Positions 8,717-16,462 of a stretch of 50,867 bases of DNA are shown one piece after another. The notes below the pieces were generated by a model. It was not told the origin of the DNA. It searched no databases and was given only the letters and a program-made list of their open reading frames with translations. Numbering within the stretch: the stretch's first letter is position 1; the number at the start of each line of letters is the position of its first letter. Location: IMG/VR virus record IMGVR_UViG_3300020465_000029, positions 1 to 50,867 of that record. The stretch is one strand, 5' to 3'. Source of the DNA: a virus. The position numbers and the translations under genes are program-made.

Positions 8717-11590
8717 CTAAAGTGCTATCGCCATAGCTGTAGCAAAACCTTTTGTTGCTTTTGCATCTAATTGTGTTTGTATTGCTGATGTTACACCATC
8801 AGAGTAATTAAGTTCTGCCGTAGTTGCAGTAACGCCATCCATAATATTAAGTTCAGATGCTGTAGCTGTTACTCCGTCAAGAATGTTAAGTTCTGCCGCA
8901 GTTGAGGTAACTCCATCAAGAATGTTTAACTCTGCTGTTGTAGAAGTAACCCCATCCATTATATTAAGTTCAGATGCTGTTGCCGTAACGCCATCAAGGA
9001 TGTTTAATTCTGCCGTAGTTGCTGTAACGCCATCCATGATATTCAACTCTGACGCTGTGGCTGTTACTCCGTCAAGAATATTTAGCTCTGCCGTTGTAGA
9101 GGTTACACCATCCATAATATTTAATTCAGAAGCAGTAGCTGTTACTCCGTCAAGAATATTTAGTTCTGCTGCAGTTGATGTAACGGCTGTACTGCCTAAT
9201 ACTAAATTACCATCACCAACTGTTATTGTACTATTTGCTATAAATGGTTTATGTACAGTAACATCTGTATCACCACCATCCATAATATCTGTTCCATCTT
9301 CTTCTTGGAAGGTAAAGATTGGTTGTCCATCTTCATCGTCTAATAAGAATGTAACCTTACTACTATCGCCATCCATCGCAAAACATAATTGACCATATAC
9401 ATTAGTAAACATTATGTTTGCTTGACCACCATTTTCTGGTCTAAATACACTTGCCATCACTGTACCAGTGCTTGGATTATATTTAAAATTGCCATCCATT
9501 TCCAAGCCATGATTGCCTGTTCCATCTTGAGCATTTTCAACAAAGGTTATAAGATTATTTTCAGCCGCGCTTTCATTATCAGTTACTAAAACATGAGCAG
9601 CGTTTGTTGCGTCTGTAACTGTTACACCAGCAATTACAGTATTAAGTGCTGTGCCACCAACTGTTATTGCATCAGCTTCTAATGTGCCGTCTATATCTGC
9701 ATCGCCACTAATATCTAAAGAACTAGCTTCTATCTCACCACTCGTTTTAAATATGACATTATCACCACCATCAACTTCAAAGATGATTTGATTATCTGTG
9801 CCAAACTTTATTTGATTATCAGCATCACGACCTACAACAAGACTAGTATTTAAAACAGATTCGATGCCTGTCTGTGCTGCGTTTACAGTAAATGTTAAAT
9901 CATAAGGATCGCCATCTGAACCAGTAGAAGTATCTGTCCAGTTTATATCTAAACCACCACCTTCGACAAATTTAACTTCTTTACCATTGTCTACAGTAAC
10001 TTCTGTTCCGTCTCCGTCTTCAAGGATAAAGTTGCTCATCCCTCCAGAATTAGCATCTACATAAGCCTTGATTGACTGTTGTGACGCAATCGCTGTAGCA
10101 CTGTCACTCGCCATGTTATCTTCGTCTACAAAACTTTTTCCGTCTAAGATGTTAAGCTCTGATGCCGTTGCAGTTACACCATCTAAAATATTTAATTCTG
10201 CTGTAGTTGAAGTAACGCCATCTAGTATATTTAACTCTGCTGTTGTAGAAGTCACCCCATCCATAATATTTAATTCTGATGTGGTCGCTGTAACACCATC
10301 TAATATGTTAAGTTCTGCAGCTGTAGATGTCACACCATCAAGTATGTTTAGTTCTGCTGTAGTTGATGTTACTCCGTCAAGAATATTTAACTCTGTTGTT
10401 GTCGATGTTACCCCATCAAGAATGTTTAGTTCTGATGCAGTAGCTGTCACACCGTCAAGTATGTTCAATTCAGCAGTTGAGGAAGTAACTCCATCAAGAA
10501 TATTTAACTCTGTTGCTGTCGATGTTACAGCAACGTCTTCATTTATTTTTGGAGATGTTAATGTTTTGTTTGTAAGTGTCTGTGTTCCAGAAAGCGTTGT
10601 AACCGTTGAATCAATGGCTACTGTCAATGTATTGCCTGATCCAGAAGTATCAATACCTGTCCCACCAGCTATATCTAATGTTTCGCTATCTAGATCAATT
10701 GATAAAGCACCGCCTGTATCACCTTGAAAATCTAAATCTTGTGCAGTAACCTGACTATCCACATAAGCTTTAATCGACTGTTGTGACGCAATTCCTGTTG
10801 CGCTATTACTTGCCATGTTATCTTCGTCTAAAAAACTTTTTCCATCTAAAATGTTAAGCTCGGCTGCAGTAGATGTCACACCATCTAAAATATTTAGCTC
10901 GGCTGTGGTAGCTGTCACACCGTCAAGTATGTTTAACTCTGTTGTTGAAGAAGTAACTCCGTCAAGAATATTAAGTTCTGTTGCTGTAGCAGTTACACCA
11001 TCTAAGATATTCAATTCAGAAGCTGTAGAAGTCACACCATCTAAAATATTTAATTCAGCAGTTGTAGAGGTTACACCGTCTAAGATATTTAATTCAGCAG
11101 TTGTAGAGGTTACACCGTCTAAGATATTCAATTCAGAAGCTGTAGAAGTTACTCCATCTAAAATGTTTAATTCAGAAGCACTGGCTGTCACACCATCTAA
11201 GATATTAAGCTCTGCAGCTGATGAGGTTACAGCCGTTCCACTTATCATCAACTGGTTACTTGCGTTTAAGAAAACTGCTTTGTCAGCAGGGTATGTCATA
11301 AATATGGTTCTTGTACCAGATGACCAACTGACCTTGCTTCCTGAGTTAGAACTAGCTAAAATTGTGTCTCTTGTTAAGGTGTCTTTTCCAGAACTGTTGT
11401 CGTTAAAAGTTCCAATTCCAACTTCCCAGTTTGTGTTGTCTGTACAGGCGTAATATGTAGTGTCAACACCGTTATTGGTCATGACATCATCAAATTTTAA
11501 AAACCCTGTTACAGCACCTTCCAGTTCAAACGTTGACGTACCTGTGGTGTTCGTGGTTTCTTTTACTCTGTCCTTAACAACTAGAGCCAT
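8717..11590 (-). CDS. Long tail fibre with thirty 13-residue repeats, 957 aa
   Basis: This is the largest gene in the window. Its N-terminal 120 residues (MALVVKDRVKETTNTTGTST and a WSSGTRTIFMTYPADKAVFL segment) form a virion-attachment domain. It then carries three blocks of ten 13-residue repeats with consensus ELNILDGVTSTxx: about residues 121-250, 354-484 and 801-933. The blocks are separated by unique regions; the first and second end in GKSF-DEDNMAS. The C terminus reads NYSDGVTSAIQTQLDAKATKGFATAMAIAL. Such repeats form fibrous shafts. Synonymous codons differ between copies, so the protein repeat is preserved while the DNA has diverged. Confidence 0.86.
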   Translation of the reverse strand: MALVVKDRVKETTNTTGTSTFELEGAVTGFLKFDDVMTNNGVDTTYYACTDNTNWEVGIGTFNDNSSGKDTLTRDTILASSNSGSKVSWSSGTRTIFMTYPADKAVFLNASNQLMISGTAVTSSAAELNILDGVTASASELNILDGVTSTASELNILDGVTSTTAELNILDGVTSTTAELNILDGVTSTASELNILDGVTATATELNILDGVTSSTTELNILDGVTATTAELNILDGVTSTAAELNILDGKSFLDEDNMASNSATGIASQQSIKAYVDSQVTAQDLDFQGDTGGALSIDLDSETLDIAGGTGIDTSGSGNTLTVAIDSTVTTLSGTQTLTNKTLTSPKINEDVAVTSTATELNILDGVTSSTAELNILDGVTATASELNILDGVTSTTTELNILDGVTSTTAELNILDGVTSTAAELNILDGVTATTSELNIMDGVTSTTAELNILDGVTSTTAELNILDGVTATASELNILDGKSFVDEDNMASDSATAIASQQSIKAYVDANSGGMSNFILEDGDGTEVTVDNGKEVKFVEGGGLDINWTDTSTGSDGDPYDLTFTVNAAQTGIESVLNTSLVVGRDADNQIKFGTDNQIIFEVDGGDNVIFKTSGEIEASSLDISGDADIDGTLEADAITVGGTALNTVIAGVTVTDATNAAHVLVTDNESAAENNLITFVENAQDGTGNHGLEMDGNFKYNPSTGTVMASVFRPENGGQANIMFTNVYGQLCFAMDGDSSKVTFLLDDEDGQPIFTFQEEDGTDIMDGGDTDVTVHKPFIANSTITVGDGNLVLGSTAVTSTAAELNILDGVTATASELNIMDGVTSTTAELNILDGVTATASELNIMDGVTATTAELNILDGVTATASELNIMDGVTSTTAELNILDGVTSTAAELNILDGVTATASELNIMDGVTATTAELNYSDGVTSAIQTQLDAKATKGFATAMAIAL
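8790..9190 (-). repeat. Fibre repeat block 3 (ten 39-bp units)
   Basis: Ten tandem 39-bp units encoding (S/A)T(T/A)(A/S)ELNI(L/M)DGVT. Here ELNIMDGVT alternates with ELNILDGVT in most units, unlike the other two blocks, and the last unit is changed to ELNYSDGVT. Confidence 0.85.
10138..10530 (-). repeat. Fibre repeat block 2 (ten 39-bp units)
   Basis: Ten tandem 39-bp units encoding the ELNILDGVT repeat, with one ELNIMDGVT copy. The block ends in LDGKSFVDEDNMAS, matching the end of block 1. Confidence 0.85.
10841..11235 (-). repeat. Fibre repeat block 1 (ten 39-bp units)
   Basis: Ten tandem 39-bp units encoding ELNILDGVT. Two neighbouring units (about 11049-11130) are nearly identical at DNA level, which suggests a recent duplication; the others differ by many synonymous changes. 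Confidence 0.85.
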
Positions 11591-12057
11591 TACTTCATCT
11601 CAACTATTAAGTTTTCTGCGTTAATTCTAAATATGTCGCCTAATGCAAGTGTTTTTGGCGTATCTAAAGCACCAACAAAATATATGTTTCCACTAGTTGA
11701 TGCACTTGCTATAAAAACATGTGTGATAGTTACGTTTGCATCAGTCCCAGATGCTGACCATTCAATGTTAGCAGAGTTCTTTGCCTGTTGTTCGTTTTCA
11801 GTCGCACTGTCTAATGTCCAATTTGAAGCAGTTATTTGCTTTCTTGTGTAGTTTGTAAAAGTTGTTTCAGTCAAATCTGATGTTGAACCTGTTTCAGCGT
11901 CAGAAACAGCCGTTGCTAAACCAACCCATATATTATCTCCTAAACCATTTCCATTTCCAGTGCCAAAATTAGCACCGCCAACTTGTGCATTGTTTTTAAA
12001 AATAAAGTTTAGTATTCTGTGTTCTAGAAATGTGGTTGCGGCATTTGAAGTTGCCAT
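11590..12057 (-). CDS. Tail fibre base/adaptor-like protein, 155 aa
   Basis: The N terminus MATSNAATTFLEHRILNFIF and the strand IWVGLATAVSDAETGSTSDL, followed by FTNYTRKQI, match a small phage tail-fibre family that links fibres to the tail in many marine and enterobacterial phages (recognised from pattern). No catalytic motif. It overlaps the long fibre by one base, consistent with co-translation and a shared structure. Confidence 0.72.
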   Translation of the reverse strand: MATSNAATTFLEHRILNFIFKNNAQVGGANFGTGNGNGLGDNIWVGLATAVSDAETGSTSDLTETTFTNYTRKQITASNWTLDSATENEQQAKNSANIEWSASGTDANVTITHVFIASASTSGNIYFVGALDTPKTLALGDIFRINAENLIVEMK

Positions 12058-12681
12058 TTATCCCTCCGTTTTCATATAAAAATTGTCATAAGAACGTCTG
12101 TTAACGCCTTCTCTGTTTACGTCAGCAATTCCTTTTTGATATAGTTGTGCGTAATATTGAAGTGTCTTGTCGTTTCTATTATAAGTTGATGCTTCTACTA
12201 AACATGCATACAACAGAACATCATAAGCTTCAGATGTTAACCAGTTTGCAGTATTTGTTGTAGAAAGTGCAGGTAATCTTCTTCTGTAAGATACTTCTAC
12301 AGCGAGATTTGCAGATGGTGTTGGAGCTACATATATTGTCTCATTGTCAAAGTAACCATAGTATTTAGGCGTACCTGTTGCTGTTCTATTGGGCCAATAT
12401 TCTTGCATAAATTCGTCTGATTTTAAAAGTAAATTACTTCGCACGTTGCTACTGACCGTTTGTAAGTATTCAAGTGTTACAAGGTCACCGGGAAGTGTAA
12501 GGAAGGGGTCGTTTAAGGTAAGAGCCGAAGTTTGCCTTTTTCTAAAAGCAGGTATAGCTAAATCTCTTGATAGTTTCAGTTCGGCATTGTCTATAAAACG
12601 ATCAATGGCATTGGAAAACTCTGTACCATCGTCTTCCATATGATCTTTAATATCTGCCACTAATGTTACATATGAAGTCAT
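12058..12681 (-). CDS. T7 gp11-like head-tail connector (adaptor) protein, 207 aa
   Basis: The helical start (MTSYVTLVADIKDHMEDDGT and FIDNAELKLSRDLAIPAFRKR), then LPGDLVTLEYLQ, a KYYGYFDNETIYVAPTPSANLAVEVSYRRR segment and a C-terminal helical region, is typical of phage tubular-tail-A/gp11-type adaptor proteins that bind the portal ring and extend the tail. Its length fits. It lies one gene away from the second connector protein (12956-13645). Confidence 0.75.
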   Translation of the reverse strand: MTSYVTLVADIKDHMEDDGTEFSNAIDRFIDNAELKLSRDLAIPAFRKRQTSALTLNDPFLTLPGDLVTLEYLQTVSSNVRSNLLLKSDEFMQEYWPNRTATGTPKYYGYFDNETIYVAPTPSANLAVEVSYRRRLPALSTTNTANWLTSEAYDVLLYACLVEASTYNRNDKTLQYYAQLYQKGIADVNREGVNRRSYDNFYMKTEG

Positions 12682-12953
12682 GATCTTGTTCCTGCTGTAT
12701 GTGGATATAAATTGTCAAAGGTTGAAGTGTTGACACTTGCTTCGTCAGCTTCTGGTCTTGCGCCTTCTATTGATTGATCATCTTTAGGCTTAACCTTTCC
12801 TAAATGATTTTGGGGATGGTCTATATCCACAACATCTCTACCAACCCTTAATCCGCTTCTTCTTCCGTTTGTTACTTCGTAAACCAAATCAGAAAGCTTG
12901 TATCTAAATCCTGTTCTGTCACAGATACCAAGAGCATATTTACCATTACCCAT
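12678..12953 (-). CDS. Small conserved phage protein between connector genes, 91 aa
   Basis: Starts MGNGKYALGICDRTGFRYKL and includes LVYEVTNGRRSGLRVGRDVVD and a DIDHPQNHLGK segment. The first part looks like a small zinc-less beta hairpin that recurs in marine phages between head-tail connector genes. ATGA-type overlap with the next gene. Likely a virion or assembly protein; no defined function. Confidence 0.68.
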   Translation of the reverse strand: MGNGKYALGICDRTGFRYKLSDLVYEVTNGRRSGLRVGRDVVDIDHPQNHLGKVKPKDDQSIEGARPEADEASVNTSTFDNLYPHTAGTRS

Positions 12954-12955
12954 TG

Positions 12956-13645
12956 TTATCTCCCATAAAGCGTTGAAGGCACGATTTTAAAACTTGATCT
13001 ATCACGGTCTTCTGTTGCCGCTAATTGCCATTCCTCTTCATACAATTGCTTTAACAGCGATACTCTTTCAATTGCAGAAGGATTTTTTAAAGCTATATGA
13101 TACGACAATCCAGCAACAATTGCAGGTAAGAACCTTGTTGGAGCATCATATTGATATTCTCCACCGCTAGAAGAGTCTTGTATTCGTCTTACTCTGTAAT
13201 AGACTAGCGTATAAGTATTGTTGTTAGGAACGGGCCAAACTGTTATTTGTGGCGCATCCCTTAAACGTTCAATGTAAATTTGTGTAGGTCTTCCTGTCGT
13301 ATTTTTACTCGACAAAGAAGCATAGTCACCTACATGCATTCTTGTTATTGCTGTATCTACTTGAGTTGATCCAGTGCCTGTTCTAATTGCATAATCTAAT
13401 ATAGCAACAGTATCCACTGGCAAAGTGTATGTTGCTGTACCGCTTGTCAAAGCCTGAGTAGCATCTTCCACAGTCCATAAATTAATTCCACGATTAGCAA
13501 ATTCTTGACTAATAAGGTTTAATGATCTTCTGGCTGTTCTATAGTCAGAACCACTAAAAGCCCTGCCCAAGCCTGCTCTTTCGTAAGCTTCATCAATAAT
13601 TTCATCTATGTCTAGATTAAATGTACTTGTTCCGCTTGTTGCCAT
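12956..13645 (-). CDS. P22 gp4-like head-tail connector/tail accessory factor, 229 aa
   Basis: The sequence has the pattern of P22 tail accessory factor gp4: IDEIIDEAYERAGL near residues 12-25, RTARRSLNLISQEFANRGINLW (about 46-67), ALTSGTATYTLPVDTVAILD and a RLRDAPQITVWPVPNN strand, then a YYRVRRIQD segment and C-terminal helices. In P22 this ring binds the portal and stabilises packaged DNA. Portal type and the absence of a tape measure support podovirus-like morphology. Confidence 0.82.
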   Translation of the reverse strand: MATSGTSTFNLDIDEIIDEAYERAGLGRAFSGSDYRTARRSLNLISQEFANRGINLWTVEDATQALTSGTATYTLPVDTVAILDYAIRTGTGSTQVDTAITRMHVGDYASLSSKNTTGRPTQIYIERLRDAPQITVWPVPNNNTYTLVYYRVRRIQDSSSGGEYQYDAPTRFLPAIVAGLSYHIALKNPSAIERVSLLKQLYEEEWQLAATEDRDRSSFKIVPSTLYGR

Positions 13646-13659
13646 GTTTTACTTCCATA

Positions 13660-13965
13660 TTATTTAAATTGCTTTTTTATACTTTTTATAACGTTTTTTA
13701 AAATAAACGGTTTTTCATTTGGTCTGTAAGGACATTCGTATTGCCTTGGACATTCACCTGCGTCATACGGCATGTATTCTCTGTATTGAGTGTTGTTTGC
13801 ACCCAAAAACAAACAGACCCTTTGTTTTTTTACAATTAGTTGACTTGCAAGCCTGCAAATTGTCATTTTTTGCTTTTCATCGGTGGTTTCCGCTGCTGCA
13901 TTTACGCTTAAAAACAGCATTTGACCCGTCATGAGCAAAAACATTAGCCCGAAGCGATTAACCAT
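13660..13965 (-). CDS. Secreted Cys-containing small protein, 101 aa
   Basis: The N terminus has a hydrophobic segment followed by AAA (FLLMTGQMLFLSVNAAAETT, residues 9-28), which looks like a cleavable signal peptide. The rest is basic with four Cys (CRLAS, CLFLGANNTQYREYMPYDAGEC and CPYRPNEKPF), possibly in disulfides. An alternative ATG at 13944 overlaps the stop codon of the previous gene and would leave a shorter signal. The role is unknown; it may act in the periplasm during lysis or entry. Confidence 0.6.
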   Translation of the reverse strand: MVNRFGLMFLLMTGQMLFLSVNAAAETTDEKQKMTICRLASQLIVKKQRVCLFLGANNTQYREYMPYDAGECPRQYECPYRPNEKPFILKNVIKSIKKQFK

Positions 13966-14420
13966 ACCATCCCAGCAATTGCACCACAGCCAACTAAAGA
14001 GGCTATTCCAATTATTATATAGTCTCTTATTATCCTATTTCGTTCTTCTCTTGCATATATTGCATTTTGCCTTGCTTTTCGTATTCGACCTTCTTCAGCA
14101 ATAAGGTCATCCCATGCTTTTAAGCCGTAATGAGCAATTAAAAAGTTTTTTAATTCTTCTCTTTGTTTAGCAAGTTTTTTTTTGCTTGCAAAACTTTCAA
14201 TAGCTACGCTTTCTATTGAACCGTTAAAAAGCTTGTCAAGTGTTGATGGGTTATTAGCGTTCTTGTGTATGTTGTCCACATCACTTACTGCTGTCATCCA
14301 CGCTGACAATTGTGACCCCATATCTTCGATTTCTCTTCCCATTGTAATGGCTTTTTTTATACCATTATATGCGGCTGTTGCCCCACTGACTGCAGCAGAC
14401 AGGGTAATAGGATCAATCAC
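13944..14420 (-). CDS. Membrane-anchored helical protein, 158 aa
   Basis: Residues 1-135 are helical and charged (MIDPITLSAAVSGATAAYNG, MGREIEDMGSQLSAWMTAVS and EELKNFLIAHYGLKAWDDLI). A single transmembrane helix sits at the end (IIIGIASLVGCGAIAGMVWL, about 135-154). This N-terminal coil with a C-terminal anchor is common in small marine-phage proteins, where it is sometimes virion-associated. A role as an internal ejection protein is possible but unproven. Confidence 0.65.
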   Translation of the reverse strand: MIDPITLSAAVSGATAAYNGIKKAITMGREIEDMGSQLSAWMTAVSDVDNIHKNANNPSTLDKLFNGSIESVAIESFASKKKLAKQREELKNFLIAHYGLKAWDDLIAEEGRIRKARQNAIYAREERNRIIRDYIIIGIASLVGCGAIAGMVWLIASG

Positions 14421-14439
14421 ATTTCCCCCCTAAATAATA

Positions 14440-14517
14440 TTAATTCTTTTTCTTTTTTTTCTTTTTCTTGCTACCGTAAGTTACAGACTTTGGAATGTTT
14501 GATCTAGATATCGCCAT
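14440..14517 (-). CDS. Tiny lysine-tailed peptide, 25 aa
   Basis: A short ORF coding MAISRSNIPKSVTYGSKKKK followed by four more Lys and Asn. Its ATG overlaps the TAA of the 95-aa gene (TAATG), which implies coupled translation. The next gene starts 20 bases further on. Its N terminus, MAISRSNIPK, resembles the first residues of the major capsid protein (MAISRAQLMK). It may be a DNA-condensing or capsid-interior peptide; the short length makes it uncertain. Confidence 0.45.
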   Translation of the reverse strand: MAISRSNIPKSVTYGSKKKKKKKKN

Positions 14518-14804
14518 TAACACTTCCACCTTCTTCGAGCTTGCCTTAAACGACTGTTTGGATTTTTTGCCGCTTTAGGAAATTGTTTCATTTGCCCTGC
14601 GCTTCTTGCACAATAAGACTTGCGCCTCTTAGAAGCTTTGCTCCCTTTTTTAACTTTGCCAGTAACCGCCCCTTTTAGCTTACTGCCCGGATTGTCTCTT
14701 CTATATTTAGCAATCCCCTTTTTTGTCATTCCAGCACCAGCTTTAGTCGGTCTTTTATGACCGCCACCAATCGTATGCCCCTTCATACTACCTTTCTTTG
14801 TCAT
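14517..14804 (-). CDS. Highly basic small protein, 95 aa
   Basis: Nearly a third of the residues are Lys or Arg: MTKKGSMKGHTIGGGHKRPT, then GMTKKGIAKYRRDNPGSKLK, with C-terminal RQARRRWKC. The motif IAKYRRDNPGSKL recurs in small basic proteins of many marine phages. It overlaps both the 50-aa and the 25-aa ORFs by a few bases. Its charge suggests DNA or RNA binding inside the virion, as an internal DNA-binding protein; function inferred. Confidence 0.7.
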   Translation of the reverse strand: MTKKGSMKGHTIGGGHKRPTKAGAGMTKKGIAKYRRDNPGSKLKGAVTGKVKKGSKASKRRKSYCARSAGQMKQFPKAAKNPNSRLRQARRRWKC

Positions 14805-14953
14805 GCTTTCTTGGTTTTCTTTTTCTTTTTAGGTTTTGTTTTCTTCCAACCTTTTTGCATGTTTTTATAATTTTTATCAGAAATGGTTGATTTTGATTTA
14901 GGTCTAGAAATACCTAATCTTTTTCTACGATTTATATTTTCTACTAATGACAT
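14801..14953 (-). CDS. Lysine-rich small protein, 50 aa
   Basis: The short ORF codes MSLVENINRRKRLGISRPKS and ends in KKTKPKKKKKTKKA. An AAAGG ribosome-binding site lies just before the ATG, and the TGA overlaps the start of the 95-aa basic protein (ATGA). It is one of three consecutive basic mini-proteins at 14440-14953, probably a virion-interior or nucleic-acid-binding set. Confidence 0.6.
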   Translation of the reverse strand: MSLVENINRRKRLGISRPKSKSTISDKNYKNMQKGWKKTKPKKKKKTKKA

Positions 14954-14970
14954 AATAACCTTTCTTTTAA

Positions 14971-15147
14971 TTAATCAGTTTTTTGAGGAACGCAATAAGC
15001 CTTGACCCAAATTTTATCTCCTGCGAGGGATTGACTCCAGTTTTGTTCTCTAATCTTCTTTGCAATTCTAAGGCACGAATCCAGATCATTGAAGTACACA
15101 CTATCTTGAACCGTACCAGATAAAAAAATTAAAAGAACCCATATCAA
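14971..15147 (-). CDS. Small exported Cys-pair protein, TTG start, 58 aa
   Basis: Reads (M)IWVLLIFLSGTVQDSVYFND, then LDSCLRIAKKIREQNWSQSL and AYCVPQKTD. The proposed TTG start overlaps the TGA of the upstream gene (TTGA), supporting coupled translation. A short hydrophobic N terminus and two Cys suggest an exported, disulfide-linked protein. Small proteins with this design (hydrophobic start, Cys in a helix, terminal AYCVP or AWCVP) occur in many marine phages. The start codon is the least certain part. Confidence 0.55.
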   Translation of the reverse strand: MIWVLLIFLSGTVQDSVYFNDLDSCLRIAKKIREQNWSQSLAGDKIWVKAYCVPQKTD

Positions 15148-15623
15148 GTTGCGGTATACTTACCACCCCTTGTAGCAGCCCCCATACCACGACATATTGA
15201 ACCTTTTGGCTTTCCACCACGTTTCATCCCATAAGGTTTGCCACCATGCTTCATTCCGTATGGTTTTGGTTTTCCGCCATCTTTTAAACCACTCATACCC
15301 ATTGCCCTTTTAATTTTTCCAACAATTTTTTTGATAGGTTTGCCTTTGGTTTGATAATCAAATACAGACTGGTCTTCTCTTTGTTGCACCTGCTTGCCAA
15401 AACGATTCTTTTTTGGTGGTTCGCCAAAATATCCTTTTTCAGCTAAACGAGGATATTCTTTTTTATCTTCATCGATATCTTGTTTATCTTCCAGTTTTCT
15501 ATATTGCCTATAAGACATCTCTTTACCTGTCTTAGCATCACGAACCATATCTTTTTCGTTTATTGTTTCTAATGTATCAATAAACCTTTTAGCTCTTTTT
15601 TTTCCGTTACTCACTTTATCCAC
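15144..15623 (-). CDS. Basic protein with GGKPYGMK repeats, 159 aa
   Basis: The N-terminal 100 residues are charged helix (MDKVSNGKKRAKRFIDTLET, EYPRLAEKGYFGEPPKKNRF). The C terminus has a basic glycine-rich tail with the near-repeat (H/R)GGKP(Y/K)G and PYGMK (three copies, about residues 121-142), ending GAATRGGKYTAT. The tail would suit binding of DNA. Overlaps the next gene on both sides. Similar Gly-Lys tails occur in small marine-phage virion proteins. No enzyme motif seen. Confidence 0.66.
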   Translation of the reverse strand: MDKVSNGKKRAKRFIDTLETINEKDMVRDAKTGKEMSYRQYRKLEDKQDIDEDKKEYPRLAEKGYFGEPPKKNRFGKQVQQREDQSVFDYQTKGKPIKKIVGKIKRAMGMSGLKDGGKPKPYGMKHGGKPYGMKRGGKPKGSICRGMGAATRGGKYTAT

Positions 15624-15817
15624 CCCATAGCAAAGTTAACTATTACGCCTACAACACCGCCAAGACCCATCATAACCCAGAATGCACCTTTCCAACGATT
15701 TGCTGTAGCTCTTAATTCTGACATGTCTGTTTTCATTTCTTTCATGTCATCCTGCAAAGCTTCTACACGCTCTTCAAGCCTAGCTAGAGCAACTTCTAAT
15801 TTTTGTGCTTCACTCAT
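15611..15817 (-). CDS. Coiled-coil protein with C-terminal membrane helix, 68 aa
   Basis: I place the start at the ATG of MSEAQKLEVALARLEERVEA because a GGAG lies eight bases before it and it overlaps the TGA of the upstream gene; a longer frame reaches 15886. Residues 1-40 are a heptad coiled coil (LARLEERVEALQDDMKEMKT) and 44-66 form one hydrophobic helix (GAFWVMMGLGGVVGVIVNFA). Such small proteins often belong to holin-like or bactofilin-like families, but no function can be assigned. Overlaps the 159-aa gene by 13 bases. Confidence 0.68.
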   Translation of the reverse strand: MSEAQKLEVALARLEERVEALQDDMKEMKTDMSELRATANRWKGAFWVMMGLGGVVGVIVNFAMGWIK

Positions 15818-16004
15818 CTTTTGCTCCATCTTTAGCTTCACTTTTTTTATTATTCCCTTGAAAATATTTTGGTTCAAAATCTTCACAAGACATTTTCAAA
15901 TAAACCTTACCAGAATGTATGGCTCTGTCTACAGGTTTTAAAAGTCGTCTTCGTGTTTCTGCTATACTTGTTTTTAAAATATTAATTGTAGAATTTTTAA
16001 CCAT
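15810..16004 (-). CDS. Small charged protein, 64 aa
   Basis: Sequence MVKNSTINILKTSIAETRRR, then LLKPVDRAIHSGKVYLKMSC, ending in KKSEAKDGAKDE. No known motif. It sits 8 bases after the previous gene and overlaps the next by 8 bases. Probably a real gene given the tight packing; function unknown. Confidence 0.55.
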   Translation of the reverse strand: MVKNSTINILKTSIAETRRRLLKPVDRAIHSGKVYLKMSCEDFEPKYFQGNNKKSEAKDGAKDE

Positions 16005-16012
16005 TTTTATGA

Positions 16013-16411
16013 TTAATAATTTTTACGAAGTTTTAAAATTATAGTATAAGTGTCGCCACTAGAATGACCTACAGTTGTAAAATTAATGTCACCTGTAACA
16101 CCACTACCTGCATTATTTGGAATACCGCCAAAAGATGAATAGTCGTGATCACCAGATTGGTTTTCACCTAACTGCATAGCAAGAACGTCAGAAGAAGCAT
16201 CAAACAAAATGTTTACCTTCATTCCTATGCATTGCCACCAAATTTTTTCTATACTAACGCTTGTACAAGTAAGACCGCCATTTGTCGCTAAAGCACTTAC
16301 ATCAACCTTTGTTACGGCACTTTCGCCTGTTCCGTCACTAACGTTAGTAAATTTCATTACTGCATATTTTCCGCCATCAGCAATAGTCTGGCTTGTGACT
16401 GCATCAGCCAT
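16013..16411 (-). CDS. Virion-associated beta protein, 132 aa
   Basis: N terminus MADAVTSQTIADGGKYAVMK, then FTNVSDGTGESAVTKVDVSA and VSIEKIWWQCIGMKVNILFD. This family recurs next to capsid genes in marine phages and looks like a small beta sandwich. Preceded by an intrinsic terminator (16421-16453), so read-through or a local promoter must supply its transcript. A structural role is inferred from position. Confidence 0.7.
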   Translation of the reverse strand: MADAVTSQTIADGGKYAVMKFTNVSDGTGESAVTKVDVSALATNGGLTCTSVSIEKIWWQCIGMKVNILFDASSDVLAMQLGENQSGDHDYSSFGGIPNNAGSGVTGDINFTTVGHSSGDTYTIILKLRKNY

Positions 16412-16420
16412 AAAATTCTC

Positions 16421-16453
16421 CTAAAAAAAATGTGGGGGTTTTTACGCCCCCAC
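16421..16453 (-). terminator. Intrinsic terminator after the 194-aa virion gene
   Basis: On the minus strand a 7-bp GC-rich stem, GTGGGGG/CCCCCAC (16432-16453, 8-base loop), is followed by an A and eight T bases (16423-16430). This is a classical Rho-independent terminator placed directly after the capsid-module genes. Confidence 0.82.
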
Positions 16454-16462
16454 TAATTAAAT

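Noticed and set aside
8790-11235. Possible CRISPR array
   Set aside because: The 39-bp periodic units are in-frame coding repeats with no repeat-spacer pattern; synonymous changes and protein conservation show a fibre gene.
8883-11453. Three long plus-strand open frames with AVVEVTPSK-type repeats
   Set aside because: They are exact antisense shadows of the 39-bp fibre repeats, which keep any frame open; the minus strand has the coherent fibre gene.
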